Positions 6,906 to 13,162 are shown, counted from the stretch's first letter. The stretch: 13,162 nucleotides of DNA from Candidatus Woesearchaeota archaeon (GCA_017609245.1 JAFCEI010000010.1:1-13162); one strand, 5' to 3'. Program-made: numbers and translations. Notes: generated by a model from the sequence alone, not told the origin.

Positions 6906-6916
6906 TATTTATATAG
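6906..6916 (+). promoter_or_regulatory. TATA box for the dCTP deaminase-like gene
   Basis: TATTTATATAG on the + strand, about 37 bases before the ATG at 6949. Predicted start near 6937 leaves a leader of roughly 12 bases that carries AGGGAT as a modest ribosome binding site. Confidence 0.55.
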
Positions 6917-6948
6917 ATAAAATACATTATTAAAAATAGGGATTAAAG

Positions 6949-7515
6949 ATGATTTTATCTGACAAAGAAATAGAAAAATTATTAGAAGAAAAGCAGATAG
7001 ATGTTAGTCCATTGGATATAAATCTGGTTGGCCCAAGTGGATTAGATATGAGGCTTGGATATCAGATGAGAGTTTTCAAGGAAGACTCAGATGTGGAGCA
7101 TCTTAATCCTTTTGACCCTGCTTCTGAACATGCAACAGAGCTTGTTGAACCAGAAGATGGCAGGTTTATAATAGAGCCTGGACAAGTAGTCTTAGCTTCA
7201 ACACTTGAAAGAATAGAGCTGCCAGAGCATCTTGTTGCAAGACTGGAGTCAAGAAGCTCTTTGACAAGATTAGGGTTAGTTATATTGGGAACATCTGGAT
7301 CAGTTGAGCCTGGATTCAGAGGACACCTGACAATACCTATCATAAATACTGGCAAGCTGCCAATACTTATGTACCCTGAGATGTGTTTCTGTAAGCTTGC
7401 ATTTGAGACAATGTCAACTAAAGCTGCAACACCTTATTATGCAAGGGAAAGCTCAAAATATGTTGACCAGAAAGGCCCAGTTGCTTCCAGACTGCACATG
7501 GAAAAGAAAGAGTAG
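6949..7515 (+). CDS. dCTP deaminase homologue lacking the catalytic glutamate
   Basis: A 188-residue protein that aligns end to end with E. coli Dcd (193 residues), a trimeric enzyme of the dUTPase fold that converts dCTP to dUTP. Retained parts include DMRLG (33-37), RSSLTRLG (102-109, with Ser103 and Arg107 matching Ser111 and Arg115), NTGKLP (133-138), and the C-terminal lid YARESSKYVDQKGPVASR (164-181). However, VLEFYN of E. coli, which carries the general base Glu138, reads TIPIIN here, so the position is Pro130. The Asp128 equivalent is Glu120. Nucleotide binding may persist, but classical deamination looks unlikely. It is the only + strand gene within the pilin region, has its own promoter, and ends one base from the convergent block B. 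It may be a dUTPase-like variant, a regulator, or an inactive homologue. The family call is firm; the activity is not. Confidence 0.9.
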   Translation: MILSDKEIEKLLEEKQIDVSPLDINLVGPSGLDMRLGYQMRVFKEDSDVEHLNPFDPASEHATELVEPEDGRFIIEPGQVVLASTLERIELPEHLVARLESRSSLTRLGLVILGTSGSVEPGFRGHLTIPIINTGKLPILMYPEMCFCKLAFETMSTKAATPYYARESSKYVDQKGPVASRLHMEKKE

Positions 7516-7516
7516 T

Positions 7517-8395
7517 TTAGTTTATTCCATAAGGTTCTTCTACACCTTCATAGATTGTGCATCTACATGCGCAGTCTATTGAGCCAGATTGTTTTGGTTC
7601 GCACTCAGTTCTGCCCTGACAAATATCTTCATAAGTGCAGGAGCTGTACATCTCCTTGTTCTTGCATGACTCATCTGAAGCTTCAGAACATGTTAATATT
7701 GCTGGCTCCAGAATTCCACATCCTTCCTCAATGGTATGCTCAGGTATTGGCTGGTCAGCAAGTTCTTGTTTGGATATGAAAATATTCATCTTATTTTGCG
7801 ATATTTCTTTTTTGATAACCAGATTATCTGTGCCAAACTCTTCTTTGCATTTTCCATATATTACAAGATGTTCATAACAATATCCTGAAACTATCCTTCT
7901 AAGGCCTATATTTCCTTTTTTGTCGCTACTAAGAGGGGCTGTGAATATTATATCACCTTCAAAACTGCGGCAGCTGATCGGCTCATTTTTTTCATCTTTG
8001 AAATCATTTCCTACCTTTTCCTCAAATAAGCACAAGCAAGCCTTATCTGAACATTTTACAGGTTTAGGTATCCTATAACTTGCATCTCCGCTAGAACACA
8101 CTGTAACAGGGCAATCTTCATCATTCTCAGCAGAGGAACAGCTCTTATCAAAACCTACAAGAATCAGGTTTGATTTAATATAATAAGGCGTAATAGATTC
8201 GGTTTCTGCGCTTGGGTTATTCAGAAGCTCTTGCACAGCATCTGCCAAAGCATTGAAACTGTTTATAGAGCCCTGATCTGTTTGTGGAACAAACATCGCA
8301 TAAAGCTTTGTAAAAACCCCAATTGAAGCAACAATTATTGCTGCTGCAAGAATCACGCCTATAACTGCTTTCCATTCCATACCTTTTTTGTTCAT
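7517..8395 (-). CDS. Large cysteine-rich pilin-like protein, block B, third gene
   Basis: A 292-residue exported protein. The start chosen is ATG 8395 (MNKKG), because the earlier ATG at 8416 would lie inside the upstream gene and add seven residues in front of the leader. MNKKG is followed by MEWKAVIGVILAAAIIVASIG, a pilin-type helix. The ectodomain contains 18 cysteines, several clustered (ACLC, and CACRC near the end), suggesting many disulfides outside the cell. Fragments such as RIPKPVKC, LRRIVSGYCYEHLVIYG and NIFISKQELADQP look like beta-rich modules. I do not recognise a named domain. It starts five bases after the stop of the upstream mini-pilin and ends one base from the convergent dCTP deaminase homologue, so each gene's terminator must lie within the other. 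Confidence 0.85.
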   Translation of the reverse strand: MNKKGMEWKAVIGVILAAAIIVASIGVFTKLYAMFVPQTDQGSINSFNALADAVQELLNNPSAETESITPYYIKSNLILVGFDKSCSSAENDEDCPVTVCSSGDASYRIPKPVKCSDKACLCLFEEKVGNDFKDEKNEPISCRSFEGDIIFTAPLSSDKKGNIGLRRIVSGYCYEHLVIYGKCKEEFGTDNLVIKKEISQNKMNIFISKQELADQPIPEHTIEEGCGILEPAILTCSEASDESCKNKEMYSSCTYEDICQGRTECEPKQSGSIDCACRCTIYEGVEEPYGIN

Positions 8396-8400
8396 CTTGA

Positions 8401-8658
8401 TTATGGTATGCAGCAAGGACCAGATGTCTGGCCATTGAACTCAGTCTCATAAGGTAGCGTCACACAAACTGCACAATTCTGACCTTCACATGTTGCTACT
8501 TTAGTTCCGCCTCTTGACTCGCACGTAACTGCAGAAGTAGCGGTCTTGCCATAAAGCCCTATTTTTGGGCCGATTATAAGAATAACAATTATCAAAACAA
8601 ACACAGCTATCCCTGCTTTCACTATTGTCTCAAACGCTATTCCTTTTTTTCCTTTCAT
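8401..8658 (-). CDS. Cysteine-rich mini-pilin, block B, second gene
   Basis: An 85-residue precursor. MKGKKG is followed by IAFETIVKAGIAVFVLI and a hydrophobic helix to about residue 30, then a short ectodomain with six cysteines (TCESRGGT, TCEGQNCAVC, GPCCIP). The order and the terminal CC-I-P match the preceding gene (CENKGGTC ... CCVP), so the two are paralogues. The mature start AFETIVKA is nearly the same as in the 38-residue protein at 9007-9123. It lies 20 bases after the upstream stop without a clear Shine-Dalgarno. Probably a small structural or tip subunit of a filament, stabilised by disulfides; this is inferred. Confidence 0.8.
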   Translation of the reverse strand: MKGKKGIAFETIVKAGIAVFVLIIVILIIGPKIGLYGKTATSAVTCESRGGTKVATCEGQNCAVCVTLPYETEFNGQTSGPCCIP

Positions 8659-8678
8659 TTTAGATTAAAAAGAAAAGT

Positions 8679-8939
8679 TTATTGGATAGGCACGCAGCAT
8701 ATCTCAGGTATCTCGTCTTCCTCTGTAGGGCAGTTCCAGGCACTGTATTCTGATTCTCCAGCTGAGCAGCCAGCATCAATTGTTCTGCATGTTCCGCCTT
8801 TGTTTTCACATTCGCTAACTTGCCCTGCAAATCCGCCCATTCTTCCAATAAACACCACTGATAGAATAACCAGAACCAACAAAGCAATAGCAGCTACAAC
8901 AATTGTTGTTAAGCTTAATCCTTGACCTCTTTTGTTCAT
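8679..8939 (-). CDS. Cysteine-rich mini-pilin, block B, first gene
   Basis: An 86-residue precursor. MNKRG is followed by QGLSLTTIVVAAIALLVLVIL, a strong class III leader with pilin helix. The ectodomain has six cysteines and ends in CCVPIQ. It is paralogous to the next gene. The ribosome binding site is very good (GAGAGGTGA five bases before the ATG) and a TATA-like element lies upstream, so this gene starts a separate transcript and may be the most strongly expressed subunit of the cluster. A major pilin role is possible but unproven. Confidence 0.82.
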   Translation of the reverse strand: MNKRGQGLSLTTIVVAAIALLVLVILSVVFIGRMGGFAGQVSECENKGGTCRTIDAGCSAGESEYSAWNCPTEEDEIPEICCVPIQ

Positions 8940-8982
8940 TTTTCACCTCTCTGGTAAATTATATACCTATTATATAGATAAA

Positions 8983-8994
8983 TTATATTTAAAT
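8983..8994 (-). promoter_or_regulatory. TATA box for pilin block B
   Basis: ATTTAAATATAA on the - strand, in the 67-base gap between blocks A and B. Predicted transcription start is near 8962, just upstream of the GAGAGGTGA ribosome binding site. A second TATA-like run (CTATATAATAGG, about 8965-8976) is closer and would give almost no leader. Confidence 0.5.
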
Positions 8995-9006
8995 GTTGCT
9001 TTTCTG

Positions 9007-9123
9007 TCAAAATAGACTCAGAAAAGCCTGCACTAACTTGTCTACCTGCTGTCTAAATATGACTATTAAAGCTATCACGATGACTATTACTATTGCTGCC
9101 TTAACTATTGTTTCAAACTCCAT
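9007..9123 (-). CDS. 38-residue pilin-like peptide without a leader, block A, seventh gene
   Basis: Sequence begins MEFETIVKAAIVIVIVIALI and ends VDKLVQAFLSLF. It is too short for ordinary gene calling. The ATG directly follows the TAA of the upstream gene in the same frame, and GGAGGT, a near-ideal Shine-Dalgarno, is formed by the last two codons (Gly-Gly) of that gene. FETIVKA repeats the mature N-terminus of the mini-pilin at 8401-8658 (AFETIVKAG), but here no K-K-G leader is present. The product would thus resemble an already processed pilin helix with a short amphipathic tail. It could be a membrane peptide that packs with pilins, or a chaperone-like partner. Moderately confident that it is translated. 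Confidence 0.65.
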   Translation of the reverse strand: MEFETIVKAAIVIVIVIALIVIFRQQVDKLVQAFLSLF

Positions 9124-9276
9124 TTAACCTCCAAAAGTAAAAATATTCACAATTCTCTGCCATACTTCATCCATCTTGCCTGATAAAACAAAAATAACTC
9201 CCAATAATATCAGCAGCACAGCCAAAGCCAAGACAATCTTTCCAAATGTTTCCCATGCAAGTCCTTTTTTGTTCAT
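9124..9276 (-). CDS. 50-residue mini-pilin, block A, sixth gene
   Basis: MNKKG is followed by LAWETFGKIVLALAVLLILLG and a short tail (SGKMDEVWQRIVNIFTFGG). The leader and helix match the pattern of the cluster, and the mature start LAWET resembles IAFET and MEWKA of block B. At about 45 residues after processing it would be an almost bare pilin helix, comparable in size to bacterial Flp/Tad pilins. It starts 15 bases after the upstream stop, with only a weak AGAGAAA ribosome site. Only one stop codon separates it from the next small gene in the same frame. Hydrophobic pattern, leader and spacing make it a real gene in my view. Confidence 0.75.
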   Translation of the reverse strand: MNKKGLAWETFGKIVLALAVLLILLGVIFVLSGKMDEVWQRIVNIFTFGG

Positions 9277-9291
9277 TTCAAATTTTTCTCT

Positions 9292-10170
9292 TTAAGCCTC
9301 GAGTGAATCACAAGTATCAGGTAATTCATCGGCAGGAATTAATACAACAGTTATTAAATATGCTGCATCATCTTTTGTTTCAGAGTACATATAAACGCCT
9401 GCTGCCATGCCGCCAATAGTTCCTGCAATCATCCCATAAGGGCCAGCTATTGAGCCAAGTTTAAAACCTGCAAAACCCAATCCTCCAATATCTATTAATG
9501 CTTTTAATTTTCCATCCCAAGATCCAATTACAAACAATACATAATATGGTTGTGATGTAATAATATCATCTGCATTTTCTGGATTTTGAGCTGTAAATGC
9601 CTTTTCAACAAAATTAAGTTCTTTTTCAATTTTTCCGTTTACTAAATATTCTAAATAGGTTAAATTGGTGCCGGCGATGTTTGTTTTTTCTAGATAAGTA
9701 CCAATGCTATTTATTCTAGGAATCTTGCTGCTAAATGATTCATCAAACCTTATCACACTGGAGATTATGCATTTGTTCCCACTTTCAAAATCTCCATAAG
9801 GATTAAGTTTCCCTTCTCCAAACTGATACCATGCAGTGACAAGTTCATCAGCAACTGTTCTTTTGACAATTTCAATAGTTGCTGCCTGATTATTCACATT
9901 TATTGATGTTACTTTTTTCTTGTTCAGGTCAATACTATTATGATCAATATTAACATATCTTGTCTTGCAGTTGATCGAATCTATCAAAGGCTTACCAATA
10001 AGTTTTGATTTTGCAGCTGCCAAAACACTCAATCTGCATAGCTCTTTTGGTGACTGCTTTTGAAGGAGATTTACAAAATTAGTTATAAATGCGAACAAGA
10101 TAAGTCCTACGACTAGAACCAAGATTATCTTTACTAGTTTTGATGCTACAATTGCTTTTTTATTGTTCAT
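9292..10170 (-). CDS. Pilin-like protein with glycine-rich hydrophobic segment, block A, fifth gene
   Basis: A 292-residue exported protein. MNNKKA is followed by IVASKLVKI and a strong hydrophobic helix (about 13-33). The next segment ELCRLSVLAAAKSKLIGKP and the motif AWYQFGEGKLNPYGD ... GNKCIISSVIRFDESF (113-145) recall uncharacterised DPANN proteins with a W-x-x-F-G-x-G-K-L-N core. Four cysteines (45, 68, 134, 287) could form two disulfides. Residues 229-260 (GGLGFAGFKLGSIAG ... GTIGGMAAG) are glycine-spaced and hydrophobic, like a glycine zipper that could insert in or pack against a membrane. The start overlaps the upstream 37-residue gene by four bases (ATGA). No enzyme motif is visible. 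It may be a tip or base component of a surface structure. Confidence 0.85.
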   Translation of the reverse strand: MNNKKAIVASKLVKIILVLVVGLILFAFITNFVNLLQKQSPKELCRLSVLAAAKSKLIGKPLIDSINCKTRYVNIDHNSIDLNKKKVTSINVNNQAATIEIVKRTVADELVTAWYQFGEGKLNPYGDFESGNKCIISSVIRFDESFSSKIPRINSIGTYLEKTNIAGTNLTYLEYLVNGKIEKELNFVEKAFTAQNPENADDIITSQPYYVLFVIGSWDGKLKALIDIGGLGFAGFKLGSIAGPYGMIAGTIGGMAAGVYMYSETKDDAAYLITVVLIPADELPDTCDSLEA

Positions 10171-10280
10171 TTTAATAGATGGTTTAAAACATACTTAACT
10201 ATATAAAATATTGCAATGACAAATACTAAGGTAAGTACAAGTATCATTGCTTTAGTTAGCTCTAGTCCTTTCCTATTCAC
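10167..10280 (-). CDS. 37-residue mini-pilin with GTG start, block A, fourth gene
   Basis: Starts at GTG 10280 and reads MNRKG, then LELTKAMILVLTLVFVIAIF and a short basic tail ending NHLLK. It overlaps the upstream gene by 8 bases (GTGAATAG) and the downstream gene by 4 (ATGA), so it fills the space between them exactly. The leader N-R-K-G and the following helix fit the cluster's pattern. The ribosome site is weak (an AGG about ten bases upstream), so translation probably depends on coupling. The product is essentially one membrane helix. Because of size and start codon it will be absent from many annotations. Confidence 0.7.
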   Translation of the reverse strand: MNRKGLELTKAMILVLTLVFVIAIFYIVKYVLNHLLK

Positions 10281-10740
10281 AGATATCAAGCCTCACTTGC
10301 AGGTTATTGTATGTTGGTAGTGGCTGTATCGCAGGCTCAACCAATGTTGCACCTGTGCAGTTGCCGATAACTATCAGCCCATCATATGTATTAGTAGACG
10401 CAACAAACCTATATCTTTTTTTCCATTCATCCAAGGAATTTTCAAAAATCCTTGTTATTTCTGCCCGAGCATAATCACATGAACTATCAGCACCACACCT
10501 GATTGGCCCATTTGTCGCACAGTCCATCAACAGATCTCTGATATTTTCATCATTACATCCAGTATTTGTCCTTAGCAGTGCAGTCAATGTGTCAGTTGCA
10601 AGAGATTTCATAGTATATGTATCCTTAACCTGAACTGGTTTTAATATGACAAACCTCACAACAAACAATCCTGCCAAAGTCAGCAAAATGATTATTACAG
10701 CCAACCCCATTATCTCCATCTGAGATCTTTTATTGACCAT
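10273..10740 (-). CDS. Pilin-like protein, block A, third gene
   Basis: A 155-residue exported protein. MVNKRS is followed by QMEIMGLAVIIILLTLAGLFVV, a leader-plus-helix in which Ser replaces Gly at the expected cut site; the S-Q-M-E-I-M-G start is one I recall from other DPANN proteins of unknown function. The ectodomain has six cysteines (NTGCND, DCATN, IRCGADSSC, GNCTG, DICE) and a helical region (YARAEITRIFENSLDEWKKRYRF). AGGTGAAGAG lies about nine bases before the ATG. It overlaps the upstream gene by 11 bases and the following mini-pilin by 8. A minor pilin is the likely role; no enzymatic motif is seen. Confidence 0.85.
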   Translation of the reverse strand: MVNKRSQMEIMGLAVIIILLTLAGLFVVRFVILKPVQVKDTYTMKSLATDTLTALLRTNTGCNDENIRDLLMDCATNGPIRCGADSSCDYARAEITRIFENSLDEWKKRYRFVASTNTYDGLIVIGNCTGATLVEPAIQPLPTYNNLQVRLDICE

Positions 10741-11206
10741 AATAACTCTTCACCTTTATAACGCCAAATGAAAATAATCTCTCAATAGGATCATAGATTG
10801 AGATAGGTATAAATCCCGTTGTATAGCTGGTCTTATCCCCCTGATTCTCGTACAAGGTAAAATTTTTTCCTGATCCACTAAGATCCTTCACCTCAATATC
10901 AGAATAGCCGAACATCCCATAATAATACAGCCACTCATCATTTATCGATTCTTCTGCTACCTCAAGCTTGTAATAATCAAAGCAAATTCCCCTCTCAACA
11001 GCTCCAACAGAGCACTGCAGCTCTGGCAAGTTTGTAAGAACCTGTGCAACATCTATGCTTCTCCTTGCTTCTGCTTCTCTCTGCGTTCTTTCAAAGCTTA
11101 TCTTCTCAACCTGGGTGTAAAAGATAAACCCAAACATCAGGATCACAAAAAATACTATAAGTATTGCAATTGTTGTCCATATCTTTAATTGGGCTTTCTT
11201 TTTCAT
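10730..11206 (-). CDS. Pilin-like protein, block A, second gene
   Basis: A 158-residue exported protein. The start chosen is ATG 11206, which gives MKKKA followed by QLKIWTTIAILIVFFVILMFG and matches the cluster's leader form. An upstream ATG at 11245 would overlap the preceding gene and place thirteen extra residues before the leader. The chosen start lies one base after the upstream stop (TAA-A-ATG). The ectodomain begins with a charged stretch (ERTQREAEARRS) and includes LTNLPELQCSVGAVERGICFDYYKLEV with two cysteines, a pattern I recall in uncharacterised DPANN proteins. The C-terminal half is rich in aromatic residues (WLYYYGMFGYSD) and beta-prone. No known enzyme domain. Confidence 0.85.
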   Translation of the reverse strand: MKKKAQLKIWTTIAILIVFFVILMFGFIFYTQVEKISFERTQREAEARRSIDVAQVLTNLPELQCSVGAVERGICFDYYKLEVAEESINDEWLYYYGMFGYSDIEVKDLSGSGKNFTLYENQGDKTSYTTGFIPISIYDPIERLFSFGVIKVKSYYGQ

Positions 11207-11207
11207 T

Positions 11208-12110
11208 TTAGTATATTGTTGGGCATGATTGTAACTGAAGATCATAGTTTCGGGATTCTAAATCATAAAAAGCAGTTAGATTTATATCTAATAATTCACG
11301 ACAAGCTTCACCTGCAGAATATTTGCTTTTCAATAGGTTTATCCTATCTTGATAGAGTTCAGTTACAATTCTTTTTTTCTCTTCTGCTTTTTTAACTGTG
11401 CAGTTAAACTGCTCTGAATTTTCAGCAAAAACAGCACCAACTTTAAACGCATCTCCTTCATAAGCTATGCTTGGACTCCATGTCAGACCATTATTAAAAG
11501 AAGCTGAATTATCATTTATGCTGACAGCTGAAATATCTCCTCTTACATCAGGAATATTGCCTTGTTTATCCCAAAAGACAAATCTTACCTTATAGTTTTT
11601 CTTGTCTGTAAAATTATCTGATGTTGGAATAGACTCATAGGTTATGTATTCAGGTAAAAGAGATTCTAACTCTTGTTCAGCCTCGCCGACCAGCACATAC
11701 CTCACATTCGGAGAAGTCAGATAAAGGAAATTAGTTACCCTGTAAGGCACTGACCAGTCTAGATTATACATCACCAACTGCCTTCCCTGGATCAGGTCAG
11801 GCCCAAAAACAACCCTTGCATCAAGCTGTTTTGTAACACCTTCTATCGTAAAAGCATCGCATGTAAGCTCAATATCAAGCTTAGGTATATTTACCAAAGA
11901 AGCTGTTCCTGTACTTACCTCAGCACCTGTCAGTATCCCGTCCAGCTGCTGCAGAATCTCAGCAGCATTCTTTGTGTCAGATATCTGCTTCTGTTTCTGC
12001 GCAATCCCTACAAAAAACAATAAGATTATGACTCCAACTATCAAGATAAATACCCAAGTAAGCTGCGCTTCGATTATTCCTCTCTTATTTCTCGTGCCTT
12101 GGATGTTCAT
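11208..12110 (-). CDS. Large pilin-like protein, block A, first gene
   Basis: A 300-residue exported protein. The leader is longer than usual (MNIQGTRNKRG), followed by IIEAQLTWVFILIVGVIILLFFVG. A helical region follows (residues about 39-60), then a beta-rich ectodomain, and a charged helical stretch near the end (VKKAEEKKRIVTELYQDRINLLKSKY). Four cysteines are in the ectodomain. AGAGGG lies a few bases before the ATG. The start is 26 bases inside the antiporter gene, so the antiporter transcript may feed the pilin block. No alternative start lies between the antiporter stop and the N-K-R-G motif. It is one of the largest pilin-like proteins here and might be a tip adhesin; that is inference. 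Confidence 0.83.
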   Translation of the reverse strand: MNIQGTRNKRGIIEAQLTWVFILIVGVIILLFFVGIAQKQKQISDTKNAAEILQQLDGILTGAEVSTGTASLVNIPKLDIELTCDAFTIEGVTKQLDARVVFGPDLIQGRQLVMYNLDWSVPYRVTNFLYLTSPNVRYVLVGEAEQELESLLPEYITYESIPTSDNFTDKKNYKVRFVFWDKQGNIPDVRGDISAVSINDNSASFNNGLTWSPSIAYEGDAFKVGAVFAENSEQFNCTVKKAEEKKRIVTELYQDRINLLKSKYSAGEACRELLDINLTAFYDLESRNYDLQLQSCPTIY

Positions 12111-13162
12111 GTCCAGCCCTCTGCCTTTCTTTTAGTTCAGTAAGATGTTTTAATCTTGTCTTCTGCAGCTTTTCCTTGTTTGCTGCCTGTTTCATCAGCA
12201 AAGTTACATATTCTCCGCCCAAAAAATGCGGCAATATGACATAATCAGCGCCTTCTTTATAAAGCATAAGTGCCTCATCAACCTGTGAGGCTGTCACAAA
12301 AGCTATACCTTTTTTATTGACCTCCTTAAACTTCCTCAAAAGCAGCAGATTGTCTGCCATATCAGATATTGTTGAGATTATCAATTTTGTCTTTTTCATG
12401 TTCAGTCTCTCTAAGATCTCAATATCTCCTGCATCACCATATATGCAGGGTATTTTTTCGGTGATCAGGTCATCAATAGTCATGGGGTTATAATCTACAA
12501 CCAAAAATTTCTTGCCTGCATCTTTTAGTGCTCTTAAGATAGACCAACCAATCCTGTTCCTGCCAAAAAGGATCACATCATGTTTTAATCCTTTTGGGAT
12601 GTAAAAAAGCTCTCCGTTTTCATGATAACTCCCCTTAAACAAAGAGTATAATCTCCTGTCATATTTGATAAAATAAGTTGTAGTTGTGATTGTAATGATT
12701 GCCAGCAGAACAGTCATTGTAAAAATTTCATTGGTTATGTGCCCCAATAATAACCCTTGAGCAACAAGAATCAGACTAAACTCTGATACCTGAGCAAGGC
12801 TCAATCCAGTAAAAAAACTAACCTTTTTCTTATATCCAAATACCTGACATATGATCGAGATTATAAAAGGTTTGAATAATATCACTATTAGTCCGAATAT
12901 GATCAAAGGAATCAGAATGGTCCTAAGATTATTGATTACAAGTTGCATTCCAAGGCTCACAAAAAATATTGCTCCAAAAAAATCCCTTAGTGGCTTTATC
13001 CTTGAAGATATCTCGATCTTATATCTCAGATTTCCAATAGTTAGGCCAGCGATAAAGGCGCCGATTGCGATGGAAAATCCCATAAAATTAAACAAAACAA
13101 TGAATGTGAAACATACTGCCAAAGCAGACATAAATAAAAGTTCAGAGCTCTTGGCAGCAAAC
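12085..13162 (-). CDS. CPA2-type cation/proton antiporter with TrkA-N domain, 5' end missing
   Basis: The frame is open to the right edge of the window (FAAKSSELLF precedes the first visible Met at 13131), so the N-terminal membrane half is outside. The visible part has CPA2 helices with GAFIAGLTIGN, FFGAIFFVSLGMQ and SLAQVSEFSLILVAQG. From about residue 184 after that Met comes a TrkA-N (RCK) domain that binds NAD(H) or another nucleotide: DVILFGRNRIGWSILRAL, then VVDYNP, then IYGDAGD. The second glycine of the usual GxGxxG is Asn, a variant I recall in this family. There is no TrkA-C domain; the protein ends in a basic tail. Such proteins exchange Na+ or K+ for protons under nucleotide control. 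Whether its link with the pilins is functional is unclear. Confidence 0.9.
   Translation of the reverse strand, partial: FAAKSSELLFMSALAVCFTFIVLFNFMGFSIAIGAFIAGLTIGNLRYKIEISSRIKPLRDFFGAIFFVSLGMQLVINNLRTILIPLIIFGLIVILFKPFIISIICQVFGYKKKVSFFTGLSLAQVSEFSLILVAQGLLLGHITNEIFTMTVLLAIITITTTTYFIKYDRRLYSLFKGSYHENGELFYIPKGLKHDVILFGRNRIGWSILRALKDAGKKFLVVDYNPMTIDDLITEKIPCIYGDAGDIEILERLNMKKTKLIISTISDMADNLLLLRKFKEVNKKGIAFVTASQVDEALMLYKEGADYVILPHFLGGEYVTLLMKQAANKEKLQKTRLKHLTELKERQRAGHEHPRHEK

Noticed and set aside
7555..7877. Overlapping + strand frames opposite the large cysteine-rich pilin
   Set aside because: They are antisense to a gene with leader, helix and coherent cysteine pattern; the cysteine-rich composition itself creates open antisense frames.
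9124..9126. Readthrough or recoding of the TAA between the two mini-pilins
   Set aside because: TAA is not a known selenocysteine or pyrrolysine codon, and the adjacent GGAGGT site explains a separate start better.
1..13162. CRISPR array, insertion sequence, integrase or attachment site
   Set aside because: No spaced direct repeats, transposase or integrase motifs, or terminal inverted repeats were seen on either strand.

Overview
The window looks like chromosomal DNA from a DPANN-type archaeon, with the Woesearchaeota/Pacearchaeota relatives as the closest fit. The reasons are AT-rich sequence, archaeal RadA (helix-hairpin-helix domain plus RecA core), an archaeal RPA with a zinc knuckle, archaeal TATA-like promoters, GGTG-type ribosome binding sites, and many proteins with class III (archaeal type IV pilin) leaders of the form MNKKG/MNKRG. 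The phylum is inferred, not proven.

Left part (1-3710) is housekeeping. It holds the 3' end of a phospholipase D-like (HKD) gene overlapping a Memo-family gene on the + strand. Convergent to these on the - strand are rpa, then a 95-residue conserved protein, then radA. The last two form a small recombination operon behind a promoter with an operator-like dyad. The 95-residue gene sits between rpa and radA and is a candidate partner in single-strand DNA handling.

The middle and right (3771-12110) are dominated on the - strand by a large set of pilin-like genes. I count thirteen, plus a lytic transglycosylase that carries the same leader. Block A (12110 down to 9007) has seven tightly packed genes, three of them only 37-50 residues and previously easy to miss. 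Block B (8939 to 7517) has two cysteine-rich mini-pilins and a large cysteine-rich pilin. Block C (6799 to 3771) has three medium pilin-like proteins followed by a 531-residue membrane-anchored SLT transglycosylase with a C-terminal fibronectin III-like domain. No ATPase, platform protein or prepilin peptidase is in the window. Because archaea lack murein, the transglycosylase suggests a surface apparatus acting on bacterial cell walls; this is inference.

Between blocks B and C lies the only + strand gene of that region, a dCTP deaminase homologue whose catalytic glutamate position is proline. At the right edge is the 3' part of a CPA2 cation/proton antiporter with a nucleotide-binding RCK (TrkA-N) domain; its end overlaps the first pilin gene by 26 bases.

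No rRNA, tRNA, CRISPR array or transposon was recognised, and there is no gene-free stretch longer than about 200 bases.
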